Source of the DNA: Hofstenia miamia
Lineage: Eukaryota; Xenacoelomorpha; Acoela
Direction: 5' to 3'
DNA length: 64,000 nt
Assembly: GCA_004352715.1 (NCBI GenBank)
Contig: SCFE01000118.1
Coordinates: 696,607-760,606, forward strand
The notes beneath the pieces were generated by a model, which was not told the DNA's origin, did not search any database, and saw nothing but the letters and a program-made list of their open reading frames with translations. The position numbers and the translations under genes are program-made. Positions 10,776-20,500 of this stretch are shown piece by piece. Positions within the stretch are counted from its first letter, which is position 1; the number at the start of each line of letters is the position of its first letter.

Positions 10776-11325
10776 TAAAGGTGTGTTCCCACTATCGACT
10801 TTTATCATCTGTCAAGAAATCGATGATAAAAGTTGATTGTCTGAACACTCTAACTGCTTTTTTATCAGCTGATAAAAGTCGATAGTCTGAACGCTCCATT
10901 CGATTTTTTGGCAAAACAGCTAAATTATTGTCATCTGATAAGTTATCAGCTGATAAAAGCTGATAAATTATTGTCGTTGAAATATTTCAGCTTCAAAATA
11001 TGCAAACATTGTTTATATTCCAAAACAGACCAATCAATAAACAGATGTTGTTATTTTTCTTACTGGTAATCAAAAGATGATAATTTATTGTAGAGTCACT
11101 TGGGGACATTTGAATTTTATTTTTAAATTTGATCGAATTCTTACTTTGTAATTTTGTAGTATGTAGTGATTACGTCACTTTGACGCTAGCTCGATAATTT
11201 CGAGAATAGTTTAAGTTGCTATTAATTTGTCCCTCAATGATGTATTACATGTTGTTTGTTGCTCAATTGAATTTGATCGTATAATTCGAAATTGTAAACA
11301 AAGACAGGTGATTATTGAAACTTTG

Positions 11326-11334
11326 TATAAATAG
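11326..11334 (+). promoter_or_regulatory. TATA-box-like core promoter element
   Basis: TATAAATAG followed by GGGC. About 25-40 bases further on is an A/G/T-rich possible initiator (GCAATCGAGCAATAGAG). It lies inside the Harbinger-like element and could have driven a transposase in the missing part, or could belong to an LTR-like insert. No transcript evidence is available. Confidence 0.35.
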
Positions 11335-11481
11335 GGCAACTAATGTAGCAATCGAGCAATAGAGTTTACCAGAGTTTACCTCACCTCAACGTGTTCAACT
11401 CTCCTCAATATTTACTTTTTTTATTAATCGTATTGTTTTGATAATGATATTTGCTTAAGTCACAGCGACAATTTGGGAGTC

Positions 11482-11529
11482 CTGCTAACTGCGAACTGAT
11501 TCGACGCGTAGCTTTCAGACAGTTAGCAG
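11482..11529. other. Inverted repeat with 10-bp stem
   Basis: CTGCTAACTG at 11482-11491 and its exact complement CAGTTAGCAG at 11520-11529, with a 28-base loop. It lies immediately upstream of the GCGTTCAGACGAG repeats. Confidence 0.6.
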
Positions 11530-11533
11530 CCTA

Positions 11534-11725
11534 AAGGTGCGTTCAGACGAGAACCTTTTGATGCGCATCTTTTGATGAAAGTGCGTTCAGACGAGCATCT
11601 TTTTGATGTATGCTTTTTTGATGCATCTATCAAAATTTGGGAGCGTTCAGACGAGCGTCTTTTTGATCTATGCTAATTTGAACGATGTGCGTTCAGACGA
11701 GCATTATTTTGATGCACGGCCACTT
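11534..11725. repeat. GCGTTCAGACGAG tandem subterminal array
   Basis: Five spaced copies of GCGTTCAGACGAG, mostly followed by A/T-rich 'catctttttgatg' spacers, start near 11541, 11582, 11642, 11688 and partners. The first is preceded by TAA and AGGTGCG, the same form as the outer element's TIR, so this looks like the left end of a second, nested Harbinger-like element. Its right end is presumably in the gap. Confidence 0.6.
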
Positions 11726-11752
11726 GTTTATTCAGCAATGAAGTTTAATAGG

Positions 11753-12752
11753 NNNNNNNNNNNNNNNNNNNNNNNNNNNNNNNNNNNNNNNNNNNNNNNN
11801 NNNNNNNNNNNNNNNNNNNNNNNNNNNNNNNNNNNNNNNNNNNNNNNNNNNNNNNNNNNNNNNNNNNNNNNNNNNNNNNNNNNNNNNNNNNNNNNNNNNN
11901 NNNNNNNNNNNNNNNNNNNNNNNNNNNNNNNNNNNNNNNNNNNNNNNNNNNNNNNNNNNNNNNNNNNNNNNNNNNNNNNNNNNNNNNNNNNNNNNNNNNN
12001 NNNNNNNNNNNNNNNNNNNNNNNNNNNNNNNNNNNNNNNNNNNNNNNNNNNNNNNNNNNNNNNNNNNNNNNNNNNNNNNNNNNNNNNNNNNNNNNNNNNN
12101 NNNNNNNNNNNNNNNNNNNNNNNNNNNNNNNNNNNNNNNNNNNNNNNNNNNNNNNNNNNNNNNNNNNNNNNNNNNNNNNNNNNNNNNNNNNNNNNNNNNN
12201 NNNNNNNNNNNNNNNNNNNNNNNNNNNNNNNNNNNNNNNNNNNNNNNNNNNNNNNNNNNNNNNNNNNNNNNNNNNNNNNNNNNNNNNNNNNNNNNNNNNN
12301 NNNNNNNNNNNNNNNNNNNNNNNNNNNNNNNNNNNNNNNNNNNNNNNNNNNNNNNNNNNNNNNNNNNNNNNNNNNNNNNNNNNNNNNNNNNNNNNNNNNN
12401 NNNNNNNNNNNNNNNNNNNNNNNNNNNNNNNNNNNNNNNNNNNNNNNNNNNNNNNNNNNNNNNNNNNNNNNNNNNNNNNNNNNNNNNNNNNNNNNNNNNN
12501 NNNNNNNNNNNNNNNNNNNNNNNNNNNNNNNNNNNNNNNNNNNNNNNNNNNNNNNNNNNNNNNNNNNNNNNNNNNNNNNNNNNNNNNNNNNNNNNNNNNN
12601 NNNNNNNNNNNNNNNNNNNNNNNNNNNNNNNNNNNNNNNNNNNNNNNNNNNNNNNNNNNNNNNNNNNNNNNNNNNNNNNNNNNNNNNNNNNNNNNNNNNN
12701 NNNNNNNNNNNNNNNNNNNNNNNNNNNNNNNNNNNNNNNNNNNNNNNNNNNN
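11753..12752. other. Assembly gap (1000 N)
   Basis: A run of exactly 1000 N, so probably a fixed-size placeholder and not a measured length. Confidence 0.99.
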
Positions 12753-13090
12753 GGTATAGGGAAAATAAGACCTTAGTTCATTCCTACATGCACCAATAAT
12801 ATTTATACACTGTGATGATACTATACCCCTCGTTAACGTGAATGCACAGCAATTATGTGCTATTTAATAGTGAGCTGAGAAATAAGAACCACTTCGAGAC
12901 TGCTATATTTGAATTGAGATAGAAATTAAATAGTGAGACAATTAGGACCGCACACACAAATCACAAGCTGCCTTCCTCTCAAGTAGCACTTTGGCTGGAA
13001 GCCGTATGAATTGGACATCCTGGATGTTTACCTAAACAGTTACAAGTTACAGTGGATGAATTACCAATGTTGTTTGTTAGATCTATATTG

Positions 13091-13200
13091 CTATTTCGCT
13101 AGAATCGTGGCTGCTCTATTAAGGTCTCCGTTGTAACCTTCTGCAGAGTCAATTAGTTCTTTGGTAATGCCGCTATAGTCCCTAGCCACCGACTCTACAT
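13091..13200 (-). other. Possible captured coding tail inside the Harbinger-like element
   Basis: A minus frame ending at 13091 reads SVARDYSGITKELIDSAEGY then NGDLNRAATILAK and a stop. It has protein-like composition, whereas the part of the same frame beyond 13200 is subterminal repeat. It may be the end of a transposon ORF or a captured host fragment. I do not recognise it. Confidence 0.2.
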
Positions 13201-13355
13201 TATCATTTGATAAAAAATCGATAGTGTGAACGCTCTTCCAACTCTCCTTTTTCTGGTAATAAATCGTATGATAAGAAATTGCCAATCTGAACGAAAATAA
13301 TTGCATTTTCGACTAAAATCTACTGATAAAAGTCGATAGAGGGAACACACCTTAA

Positions 13356-14674
13356 GAGTACTAGAGGAACAATATTAAACAATGGTTTTAGTGTATTTCT
13401 ACATAAGCACATCTGTTACCTTCTTCCACATTTTTCCAAATATACAAATGGTATGACAATAAGCTAGTATTTATATACAATCTGTTTATGGTTGTAATTA
13501 TGGAAAGCAATTAATCTATTTCTTCACTATTTTGAGTTGGTACTAGCAATTAGTTGCGCATCCTTAAGGTGCACATTTGCCTCAAAGCTTAATATAAATT
13601 ACAATCTTATCAATGAAGCTTACATTTTGTAATTACTTAACGATTGAATACGAAGTTCTAACTTTGCACTGACAAGTTTTTATCATTCAAAGATAAAAAA
13701 TCATTTTTTGTTATTGAAATTTTCTCAATTAAAACTTTTAAACTTTTCATTGAAGGGCTTTAAAACATTTAAATATATTTTGAGCAATGGAATGGAATAG
13801 AAATGAACAAAGCATGTGTTGAGAGTCTAACACCAGTAAGTTTAGTGAATTTTTAATGAAAAGAAACTCAAAGTGTGGAAGATAGTTTGAAAAAAGTAAA
13901 TGAATTCTACCTAAGCCCCTAAGAACGAAGTTATGTAAAAAAATTATCGAGAACACATGCTGCTTATATATGCCATATATACTCAAATATATTACGTACT
14001 TTTTTCCTTAAAATAAGTTCTTTTTTCACTGCGATTCATGCGAGCGAAGTTCTGTGTCAGAGTAAACACGAATGCTGTACCTAATTATTCTTCAGTACTC
14101 AAACTGATTTTGATGGGGCAAGGAAATGTACTGTTACAAATTTGAATTGCACACAATATCTGTGAAATATCGAGAAAAATAAAACACTTCGGGTAACATC
14201 ATTTTTTTCAATAGTAATTTACTTTATTATTGAATTTATTATGAAGTTAAATACACTCTCCTAGGTCATGAAAATTTAAATGTAATGACAGTAACAGTAA
14301 CCACGTTACAATGTATACATGGATATTATTCTTAATCATTGCTGTTCTAAACTTGCCAAGTTTTGGCCACATTTTTTAAGATCTTGTACATAATAGCATG
14401 CTCAAATTTTACTTCTATATTCTGTCCAAAATGAAACGAGCACCAAAATTTTCTAGTTACGTAACAGAAATTGCTCAAATAAATATTTCCACATTTTTTC
14501 GTTTAGAACTAATATCGTTTACCTAGAAGTAATAAAATAAAATGCAAAATAGCCAGTGTAACCAGTTCCAAAAGTATTATGCATTATATATTTACTACAG
14601 TACAATCATGAAGTGATGATATACAAAATTGCTAGAATATATTCATTGGAAATACAATTGCTTTTGTTCATTAC
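13356..14674. other. No gene seen
   Basis: AT-rich DNA without convincing coding, tRNA or transposon ends. The short open frames here have biased, non-protein-like composition. Confidence 0.5.
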
Positions 14675-15095
14675 CTATGTTTGCCTATAGACTGGACTAG
14701 AACAGATCTTTAAGGATTTCCCTAAATACCTGTCTGATTTCTTAGTCACTTCAGATATCAAGCTCTTATCTGCAGGTATGCAATCATCAAATATGGAAGA
14801 AGATTTTTTTTCAGAAACCGTTCCAAAAGATCCATTTTCAGATTCACTGTCGAAAGAAGTCTGAATTGCTTTTTCCATGTAATGAATATTCTCAGTCCAA
14901 AGCAAATCAGAATCATTGCTGATTAATGATTTTCGACTTGGTCTCTTTGGAAAGCTGGTGGAATTATTTTGAATAGCTTCATTATTAGTATTATTATTGA
15001 ATGATAACGCAGACGAGTTATCTGTACGATGAGAGCGTGCTTGAGATTCTGAGTCTCTGATGTATACATTTACTACATTTTCATTAGCTGTGAAG
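14675..15095 (-). CDS. Candidate terminal coding exon, unknown protein
   Basis: A minus-strand frame of about 140 residues ends in a stop at 14675. It is hydrophilic, rich in Ser, Asn, Asp and Glu (SESQARSHRTDNSSALSF, FPKRPSRKSLISNDSDLL, TSFDSESENGSFGTVSEKK), with no membrane segment. It looks like a regulatory cytoplasmic tail with RPSRKS and similar phosphorylation-like sites. A splice acceptor (TATTTTGACTTCACAG) on the minus strand at about 15060-15075 would give in-frame entry at ANENVVNVYIRD. An alternative acceptor lies near 15180. No upstream exon was recognised and no family is assigned. Length and composition argue against chance, but not conclusively. Confidence 0.38.
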
Positions 15096-15109
15096 TCAAA
15101 ATAGTGCAT

Positions 15110-16315
15110 AGTTCATTATAAATTCACATCTTGGTTTCCCACATAATTGTATTTAGAGTGAATTTCGTAAAATCTGTAAACACAAAAAAAAATATTCTAA
15201 TGAGATAAAAGTTAATTTTTTTTAAATTTCTTCAAAAATTTGAATTCCAAACTATTTAGAAGAAAAATTACAACTTAAGAGGCAATGTTTACATGTTTGA
15301 AATTTTCTATTTTACATAAGAAAATGTTTAAGGTAAGAACAGGCAGCACTTATAAAATATTGTAATGATGAAAATATTTCCTTTTGAACCTCAACAACAG
15401 ACAATGTAAATAGAAAGGATCTTCCGGCAAAACTGCGGCCTTTCTATAATATATAGTTGAGTACAGCGTGATTGCATTTGAATTGTTATAGATGATACTA
15501 AAGTGGACTGCAATATTCAAGAATAGGTACACATTTGTAATGCCCTTCATGCCAGTGTTGCACTTCATAGGAAGAGTAAGTCAATGAAGTCCTTTGAATG
15601 CATCAAAAATTATTGAAATCACTTTATATTCATTTTTATGTTAGCTTCGAAATAACTTAAATGATTTCACTCGTTCAATAGTGAGGTCGTCAATTGAAGT
15701 TTCACATACATTACAAAATGAATACAGGAAACTAAAAGCAAGTTCTTTCATATTTTTGAAATTTAATTCCATTTTTCATAATATGTCCAATTTTTACATT
15801 GATTAATCAGAATATTGGTCTTTGATGGTTGATGTCGATTACATTTCCCTATTCGTTGTGTCATCTTCATATTTAACTCTGTTTTCCCAAAGATCTAAAA
15901 TAGAATTTCATATATAATATATAACCTAGGTTGTAGTTTGGTTTCTTTATGTCGGCCTTCATAACTTGCTGCCCACAAGAACTTATATTTTGTCAAACCT
16001 AAACTTAAATAACTCTCTGATTCAATTGTAATATATTTGAAGGCCTTTGAATATGTTATCCGACGTGATATGTCTGCTTCGACTTAAATTTTGATAGTAC
16101 AGGATGGCGCATGTAAACCGCCGGATTTTAAACTTAGAATTACTCCTCAAATATTCATTCGATCGTCATGAAATTTCGACTCATATTAGTTTGGCGCAAA
16201 GGATTTATGACGATTATATCTGTTGTACTGAGATTTATCAAAAAATTCTGATTCTATTGATAGAATGGCATGTACTCATTTTGTTGATATCGCAAATCTA
16301 AATCAAGTTAACTAA
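15110..16315. other. No gene seen
   Basis: AT-rich DNA. A small inverted pair AGAAAGG...CCTTTCT near 15412-15446 is the only structure noticed. The open frame at 16104-16301 shows no domain pattern. Confidence 0.45.
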
Positions 16316-16320
16316 AGCCC

Positions 16321-16549
16321 ATGCTACACGAACAACTTTTGTGGCCAATTTTTGTCGCCCGAATGACCAACTTTTATCGCCAACTTTTGTCACCAATTTC
16401 TGTCGTCCAAACGAACAACTTTTGTCGCCAACTTTTGTTGTTGATTTTAGTTGTTTAATTAGTTTTAGACAAAAGTTGGGGATGGCATGCTACACGAACG
16501 ATTTTAGTTAGCGACAAAAATTGTGGATAGAAGTTGTTCGTGTAACATA
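16321..16549. mobile_element. MITE with about 37-bp terminal inverted repeats
   Basis: The left end ATGCTACACGAACAACTT is matched in reverse complement at the right end (16513-16549, ATGTTACACGAACAACTT). Similarity extends to ...CAATTTTTGTCG, roughly 37 bp with a few mismatches. Inside are several copies of CAACTTTTGTCGCCAA and a further CATGCTACACGAACGA at about 16486. The 229-bp size and lack of coding fit a non-autonomous DNA element. No clear target duplication was found, so the superfamily is open. Confidence 0.7.
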
Positions 16550-17178
16550 TTGTTTCAAAAATTTTTTATACATAATGTATTTTATTATAAAATATATAAG
16601 AAGGAATTACAAAAATATCTGAACATGGAAAAAGATTGAAGTTAAGAAATATTGCTCATAAACAACATAAAAGCACAACAAAAAATTTTGAAATATTTTT
16701 ATTTGGAATATGCATATAAGCACCAATTTAAAAATTGGTTCTAAACATATTTCCTTTATGTTTATATTGAAACAATTTATTAGTATTTTCTTGAATTTTA
16801 AAATTTGCGAGATTTTCAGGGTGAATAAAATGATAAAATACGTATTCTATTCTTGAACTATGCTATAAAATTCGGTAATAAACTGAAATGGTTTATGCTT
16901 AAATTTTAATGCATGACAATGTAACGTACTAACTTCTTAGTGTTGATTGTGTATATATTAATCGCTCTAAAAAATATCAAAATTAATGAAATCTCATTAT
17001 TAAAAATACGATGATCATGGAGCTATCGCGGCCTACAGAATAGTATGTGAACTGTGTCAATGCGTATTTTCACTGGAGAGCGGATCATCACTGTGTAATA
17101 ATGAAGAAATTACGATTGATGTTTTTACTTTGAAATTAAAGCAAGCATCAATCGCCTCCGCTGAGGGTTTGCCATTTT

Positions 17179-17251
17179 GCTGTTAACAGGTAAGAAGCTG
17201 TTAACAACAAACAGCAGCCCTTTTGATGTTAACAGCTGCTGTTAACAGCTT
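17179..17251. repeat. Cluster of GTTAACAGC palindromes
   Basis: Four GTTAAC hexamers fall within 65 bases (17182, 17200, 17228, 17241), most within GCTGTTAACAGC-like palindromes. Related sequence recurs at 18000 (GCGTTAACAGCAC) and 18080-18093 (GCTGTCAACAGC). The two clusters could be the ends of a roughly 0.9-kb non-autonomous element, but no duplication or full TIR could be fixed. Confidence 0.4.
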
Positions 17252-18230
17252 CGGTATTTGTTTACTTAATTCTTAGATTGAACCGATAAAAATTCGTCGA
17301 TGAGCTCTGACATTGCATGAATAAGAGCAGGTTTTTTGACGGTCGTCATCATGCAAAATATTGAAAAAATAGACTGTAAGATGCATTTCCCAACTTAGTT
17401 TTTAAATGTTTTTAATGTTTTTGCCGAGCATTTTTTGATTTAACTAATCACAATCAAATTTTGTGGGGCGACCACCCCTGTTTGGGACCAGCTGCAAACA
17501 AAATTGAAAATAATTCACTTTAGTTTACAATCGCTTAAAAAATTCGCCAAATTAGTTTAGAAAATCATTTTCACATAATATCTATGTAGTCTGTTAGAAT
17601 AAGTAGATTCAACATCAACAATTACTGTGCTCATTGTTTGTTTACAGCCGAGATGAAGGTGCCAGTTTTAAAAACTTAAACGCGCCTCTGATACCCGATG
17701 CTTTGTAAATGTTTTGAAAATTAGATCAAATGAAAAGTCTATCACTCATTTTATAAAGAATAAGTTGATAATGTGCGAAAGAGGCCAGTTATAAATGCGC
17801 ACAGCACACAACACAATTGTGAAATGAATAACAAATGAATATTAATGAGAATCAAAATATAATCTATAATTGATACGTGGAATCACCTTTTGTTGACTCA
17901 TTGGGGCTGCAAGTATCTTTATCAATGATTACAGCACTGTTTTGAATTCTCGTGCATCCTAGATGGCCTTTTGAGGGTATTAAAAGACATTGATAGTGCG
18001 TTAACAGCACAGATAGTATGCCGAAATGGGTTAATTTTATGTGCTATTTTAAATAGCATTTGTTTGCTGTGACAGCTTCAGCTGTCAACAGCAGTGCTTT
18101 TTTGAGCTTGCCTGCACTGTATAAACAATAAGTGAATCCGCAAAACAATTATTATTTTATTGCTAGCAAAGCCTATTGTTTTGTTTGCTACAAATAATAT
18201 TTTTTGATGAGTTAATCGAATTAATTTAAT

Positions 18231-18336
18231 GCCCGTGTCCGTCCCCGTACCCGTGCCCATGTCCGTGCCCGGTCCGTTGCCGTACCCACAAAAATAGACC
18301 CGTAGGTTTGTCCGTGCCCGTATCATAAGCCCGTTA
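18231..18336. repeat. Degenerate GC-rich CCCGTG hexamer array
   Basis: About 15 variants of CCCGTG, TCCGTG, CCCGTA and GTCCGT follow one another in otherwise AT-rich DNA. On the minus strand they give an open Gly-Thr-Asp pattern that I treat as a shadow. Hexamer arrays of this type occur near the ends of some hAT-type MITEs; compare 28175-28569. Confidence 0.6.
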
Positions 18337-18370
18337 TGCTCGTAGCTAAATGTTTCATAACTAAAATAGC

Positions 18371-18930
18371 TTGACATTCATAACTCCTATCAATGTGAAT
18401 GGGATAGTTGCGTCAAAGATTATCATTGGAACAAATTTGAATGCCCCCCCCCCTCGTAAATCTCCAGTGGCTGGATTTAAGGATTTTCTAAATGAGCCTT
18501 TTCTTGAGCCAACGAAGGCTCTAATACCTTCGCCTCATATTAAGCTAGGATTTATGAAGCAATTTGTTTAAGAGTAAGCTCTGTTTTATGTATCTGTTCC
18601 AGGTTTTCAGCTATCTCATCTGAAAAAAATGACGGTAGGAATTTCTTTTGGTTCTCAATTCAGAGCAATTATCAAAGACTACCATTTTCCGAAAAGCATA
18701 GATATTTGTGAATTCAAAAACTGCGATTGTTTTAAGAATGTTGTAGGAAATTTCCTTGGCAATGCAAAAGCGCCTAATTATCATGGCTTAATACATGCTA
18801 TGTTGGATTCCTTTTATCAATATGAGTGTCAAATTGGAATCCCAAAAGAGATACACTTGAACACCACCATAGGAACTATTGCAAAAAATGAAGCATGTCA
18901 TGTTATTTTTAATTGTAAAGATGTAGTACA
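18371..18930 (+). pseudogene. Broken copy of a repeated arthropod/invertebrate gene family
   Basis: The first frame (18371-18571) carries PVAGFKDFLNEPF and IPSPHIKLGFMKQFV. The second (18629-19006) carries GISFGSQFRAIIKDYHFPKS and FKNVVGNFLGNAKAPNY, then decays after ECQIGIPKEIHL. From memory, these blocks in this order match a very abundant family of uncharacterised proteins in insect and other invertebrate genomes with a PPLHIKLGLMKQFVK-type motif, followed by a GPQIR.LLKD block and a FKNVVKNFLGN block. I cannot name the transposon class. A stop at 18569-18571 and a later frameshift make it non-functional. Confidence 0.6.
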
Positions 18931-19145
18931 CAATATATTTTTTTACTTTAAGTCTCTTAACATGTTTTTTTCTTGTAATACTTTGCTCAAATCTTTGTTA
19001 AATTGAACATTAAAAAGATTCTACTTTTACGTAAACATTGAGGTCCCTAAAAAAATTCAATATAAAATTTTATTTCAAATTCAGTTGTAAATCTTTTTTA
19101 GTAATTTTTTAAGAATTTTTACCAGTGAATTTACTTTTATTTTAG

Positions 19146-19486
19146 AAGCATCCGAACAGCAGAATTTCCATGTTTGTTGAAAGTTGTCGAGAGATTGTCT
19201 GTTGCACAGGGTGTAAGTTCAGAGATGATGTTCTTTTCAAAAGATTTTTATACAGTACAACAAAACCCAGAACATTATACCCTGAGCAAGTAAGCTTGAA
19301 CATTTTAACTTTAATTTTTTATTATAGCTTGTTATGCCTCTTAATATTACTTTGTTTCAGATCAGACCGATAACAACTGTGTCCATCAGGCATACAACAT
19401 TGACTGATATACGAACATCGCTTCGGCGCTCGACCATAGTCCTCAGTAGCAGAGATGAGTCCAACAGTTATCTAAATACTTTTTAG
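19146..19486 (+). CDS. Candidate last two exons of a plus-strand gene (GPCR-tail-like)
   Basis: Exon 19146-19289 follows an acceptor (TTTTATTTTAG) and is 48 codons in phase 0, ending CCTGAGCAA before a GTAAGC donor. A 71-base intron with a good TTTGTTTCAG acceptor leads to exon 19361-19486 (41 codons plus TAG). The peptide includes RISMFVESCREIVCCTGCK, then VLFKRFLYSTTKPRTLYPEQ, then IRPITTVSIRHTTLTDIRT. The FxxxxREIVCC...C pattern resembles helix 8 and the palmitoylated cysteines of class A GPCR cytoplasmic tails. That identity is a guess; the splice structure is the stronger evidence. Upstream exons were not found. The second exon is tandemly repeated downstream. Confidence 0.45.
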
Positions 19487-19509
19487 TTAGTTGTTTTCTA
19501 ACATTAATA

Positions 19510-19693
19510 GGTATTGGTAACCTCCTTAAATCAATCATGTTGGAATCATTAGTTATCTGAGTTGTATAGTATAAATAGACTCAAAATAAAATCAAATCGT
19601 TCGAAATGGTTAGCTTCACGACTGCACAGAACAATATATTCATAAGAAAGAGTATCGATTTTAAACAGAGTGCACTTTGTAGTTATGAATAAC
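19510..19693. repeat. Repeat B, first copy (second at 20318-20500)
   Basis: The stretch starting TATTGGTAACCTCC and ending AGTTATGAATAAC is present again, apparently identical, at 20318-20500 after the last 193-bp unit. It abuts the 129-base gap, so the whole 19318-20500 region is one larger duplication or a collapsed or misjoined assembly. Confidence 0.8.
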
Positions 19694-19822
19694 NNNNNNN
19701 NNNNNNNNNNNNNNNNNNNNNNNNNNNNNNNNNNNNNNNNNNNNNNNNNNNNNNNNNNNNNNNNNNNNNNNNNNNNNNNNNNNNNNNNNNNNNNNNNNNN
19801 NNNNNNNNNNNNNNNNNNNNNN
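19694..19822. other. Assembly gap (129 N)
   Basis: A run of 129 N inside the tandem-repeat region. Confidence 0.99.
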
Positions 19823-20500
19823 ACGAACATCGCTTCGGCGCTCGACCATAGTCCTCAGTAGCAGAGATGAGTCCAACAGTTATCTAAATACTTTTTAGTT
19901 AGTTGTTTTCTAACATTAATAGGTTATTATAGCTTGTTATGCCTCTTAATATTACTTTGTTTCAGATCAGACCGATAACAACTGTGTCCATCAGGCATAC
20001 AACATTGACTGATATACGAACATCGCTTCGGCGCTCAACCATAGTCCTCAGTAGCAGAGATGAGTCCAACAGTTATCTAAATACTTTTTAGTTAGTTGTT
20101 TTCTAACATTAATAGGTTATTATAGCTTGTTATGCCTCTTAATATTACTTTGTTTCAGATCAGACCGATAACAACTGTGTCCATCAGGCATACAACATTG
20201 ACTGATATACGAACATCGCTTCAGCGCTCGACCATAGTCCTCAGTAGCAGAGATGAGTCCAACAGTTATCTAAATACTTTTTAGTTAGTTGTTTTCTAAC
20301 ATTAATAGGTCTCCCTGGTATTGGTAACCTCCTTAAATCAATCATGTTGGAATCATTAGTTATCTGAGTTGTATAGTATAAATAGACTCAAAATAAAATC
20401 AAATCGTTCGAAATGGTTAGCTTCACGACTGCACAGAACAATATATTCATAAGAAAGAGTATCGATTTTAAACAGAGTGCACTTTGTAGTTATGAATAAC

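Larger units (their letters stand above)
10779..13352. mobile_element. PIF/Harbinger-like DNA transposon (or MITE) with TAA duplication
   Basis: The left end AGGTGTGTTCCCACTATCG at 10779 is matched in reverse complement at the right end (13324-13352) over about 29 bp with one mismatch seen. Both ends are flanked by TAA (10776-10778 and 13353-13355), the 3-bp TWA duplication typical of the PIF/Harbinger superfamily. Subterminal copies of 'TCGATAGTSTGAACGCTC' occur at both sides (about 10879 and 13217). A 1000-base N gap covers the middle, so a transposase cannot be assessed. The superfamily call rests on duplication size and TIR form. Confidence 0.72.
19318..20310 (+). repeat. 193-bp tandem repeat carrying acceptor and terminal exon
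   Basis: The unit starts TTATTATAGCTTG and includes the polypyrimidine/TTTCAG acceptor and the whole last exon through its TAG. Copies are 19318-19510, a partial copy 19823-19923 emerging from the gap, 19924-20116 and 20117-20309 (exact 193-base offset). Differences are few: TCG to TCA (silent Ser) in the copy near 20030, and CGG to CAG (Arg to Gln) near 20220. Each copy keeps acceptor, reading frame and stop. Confidence 0.85.

Noticed and set aside
11157-11467. Possible LTR (TGTAGTATG to AAGTCACA) followed by a TGGGAGTCCTGC primer-site-like sequence
   Set aside because: No second copy, no target duplication and no gag or pol nearby. The TATA box is kept as a weak promoter call only.
11603-12799. 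398-residue frame made mostly of X
   Set aside because: Runs through the N gap. The same applies to frames at 19549-19876 and 30860-32024.
18078-18377. Minus frame with GTDMGTGTGTDTG
   Set aside because: Translation of the CCCGTG hexamer array.
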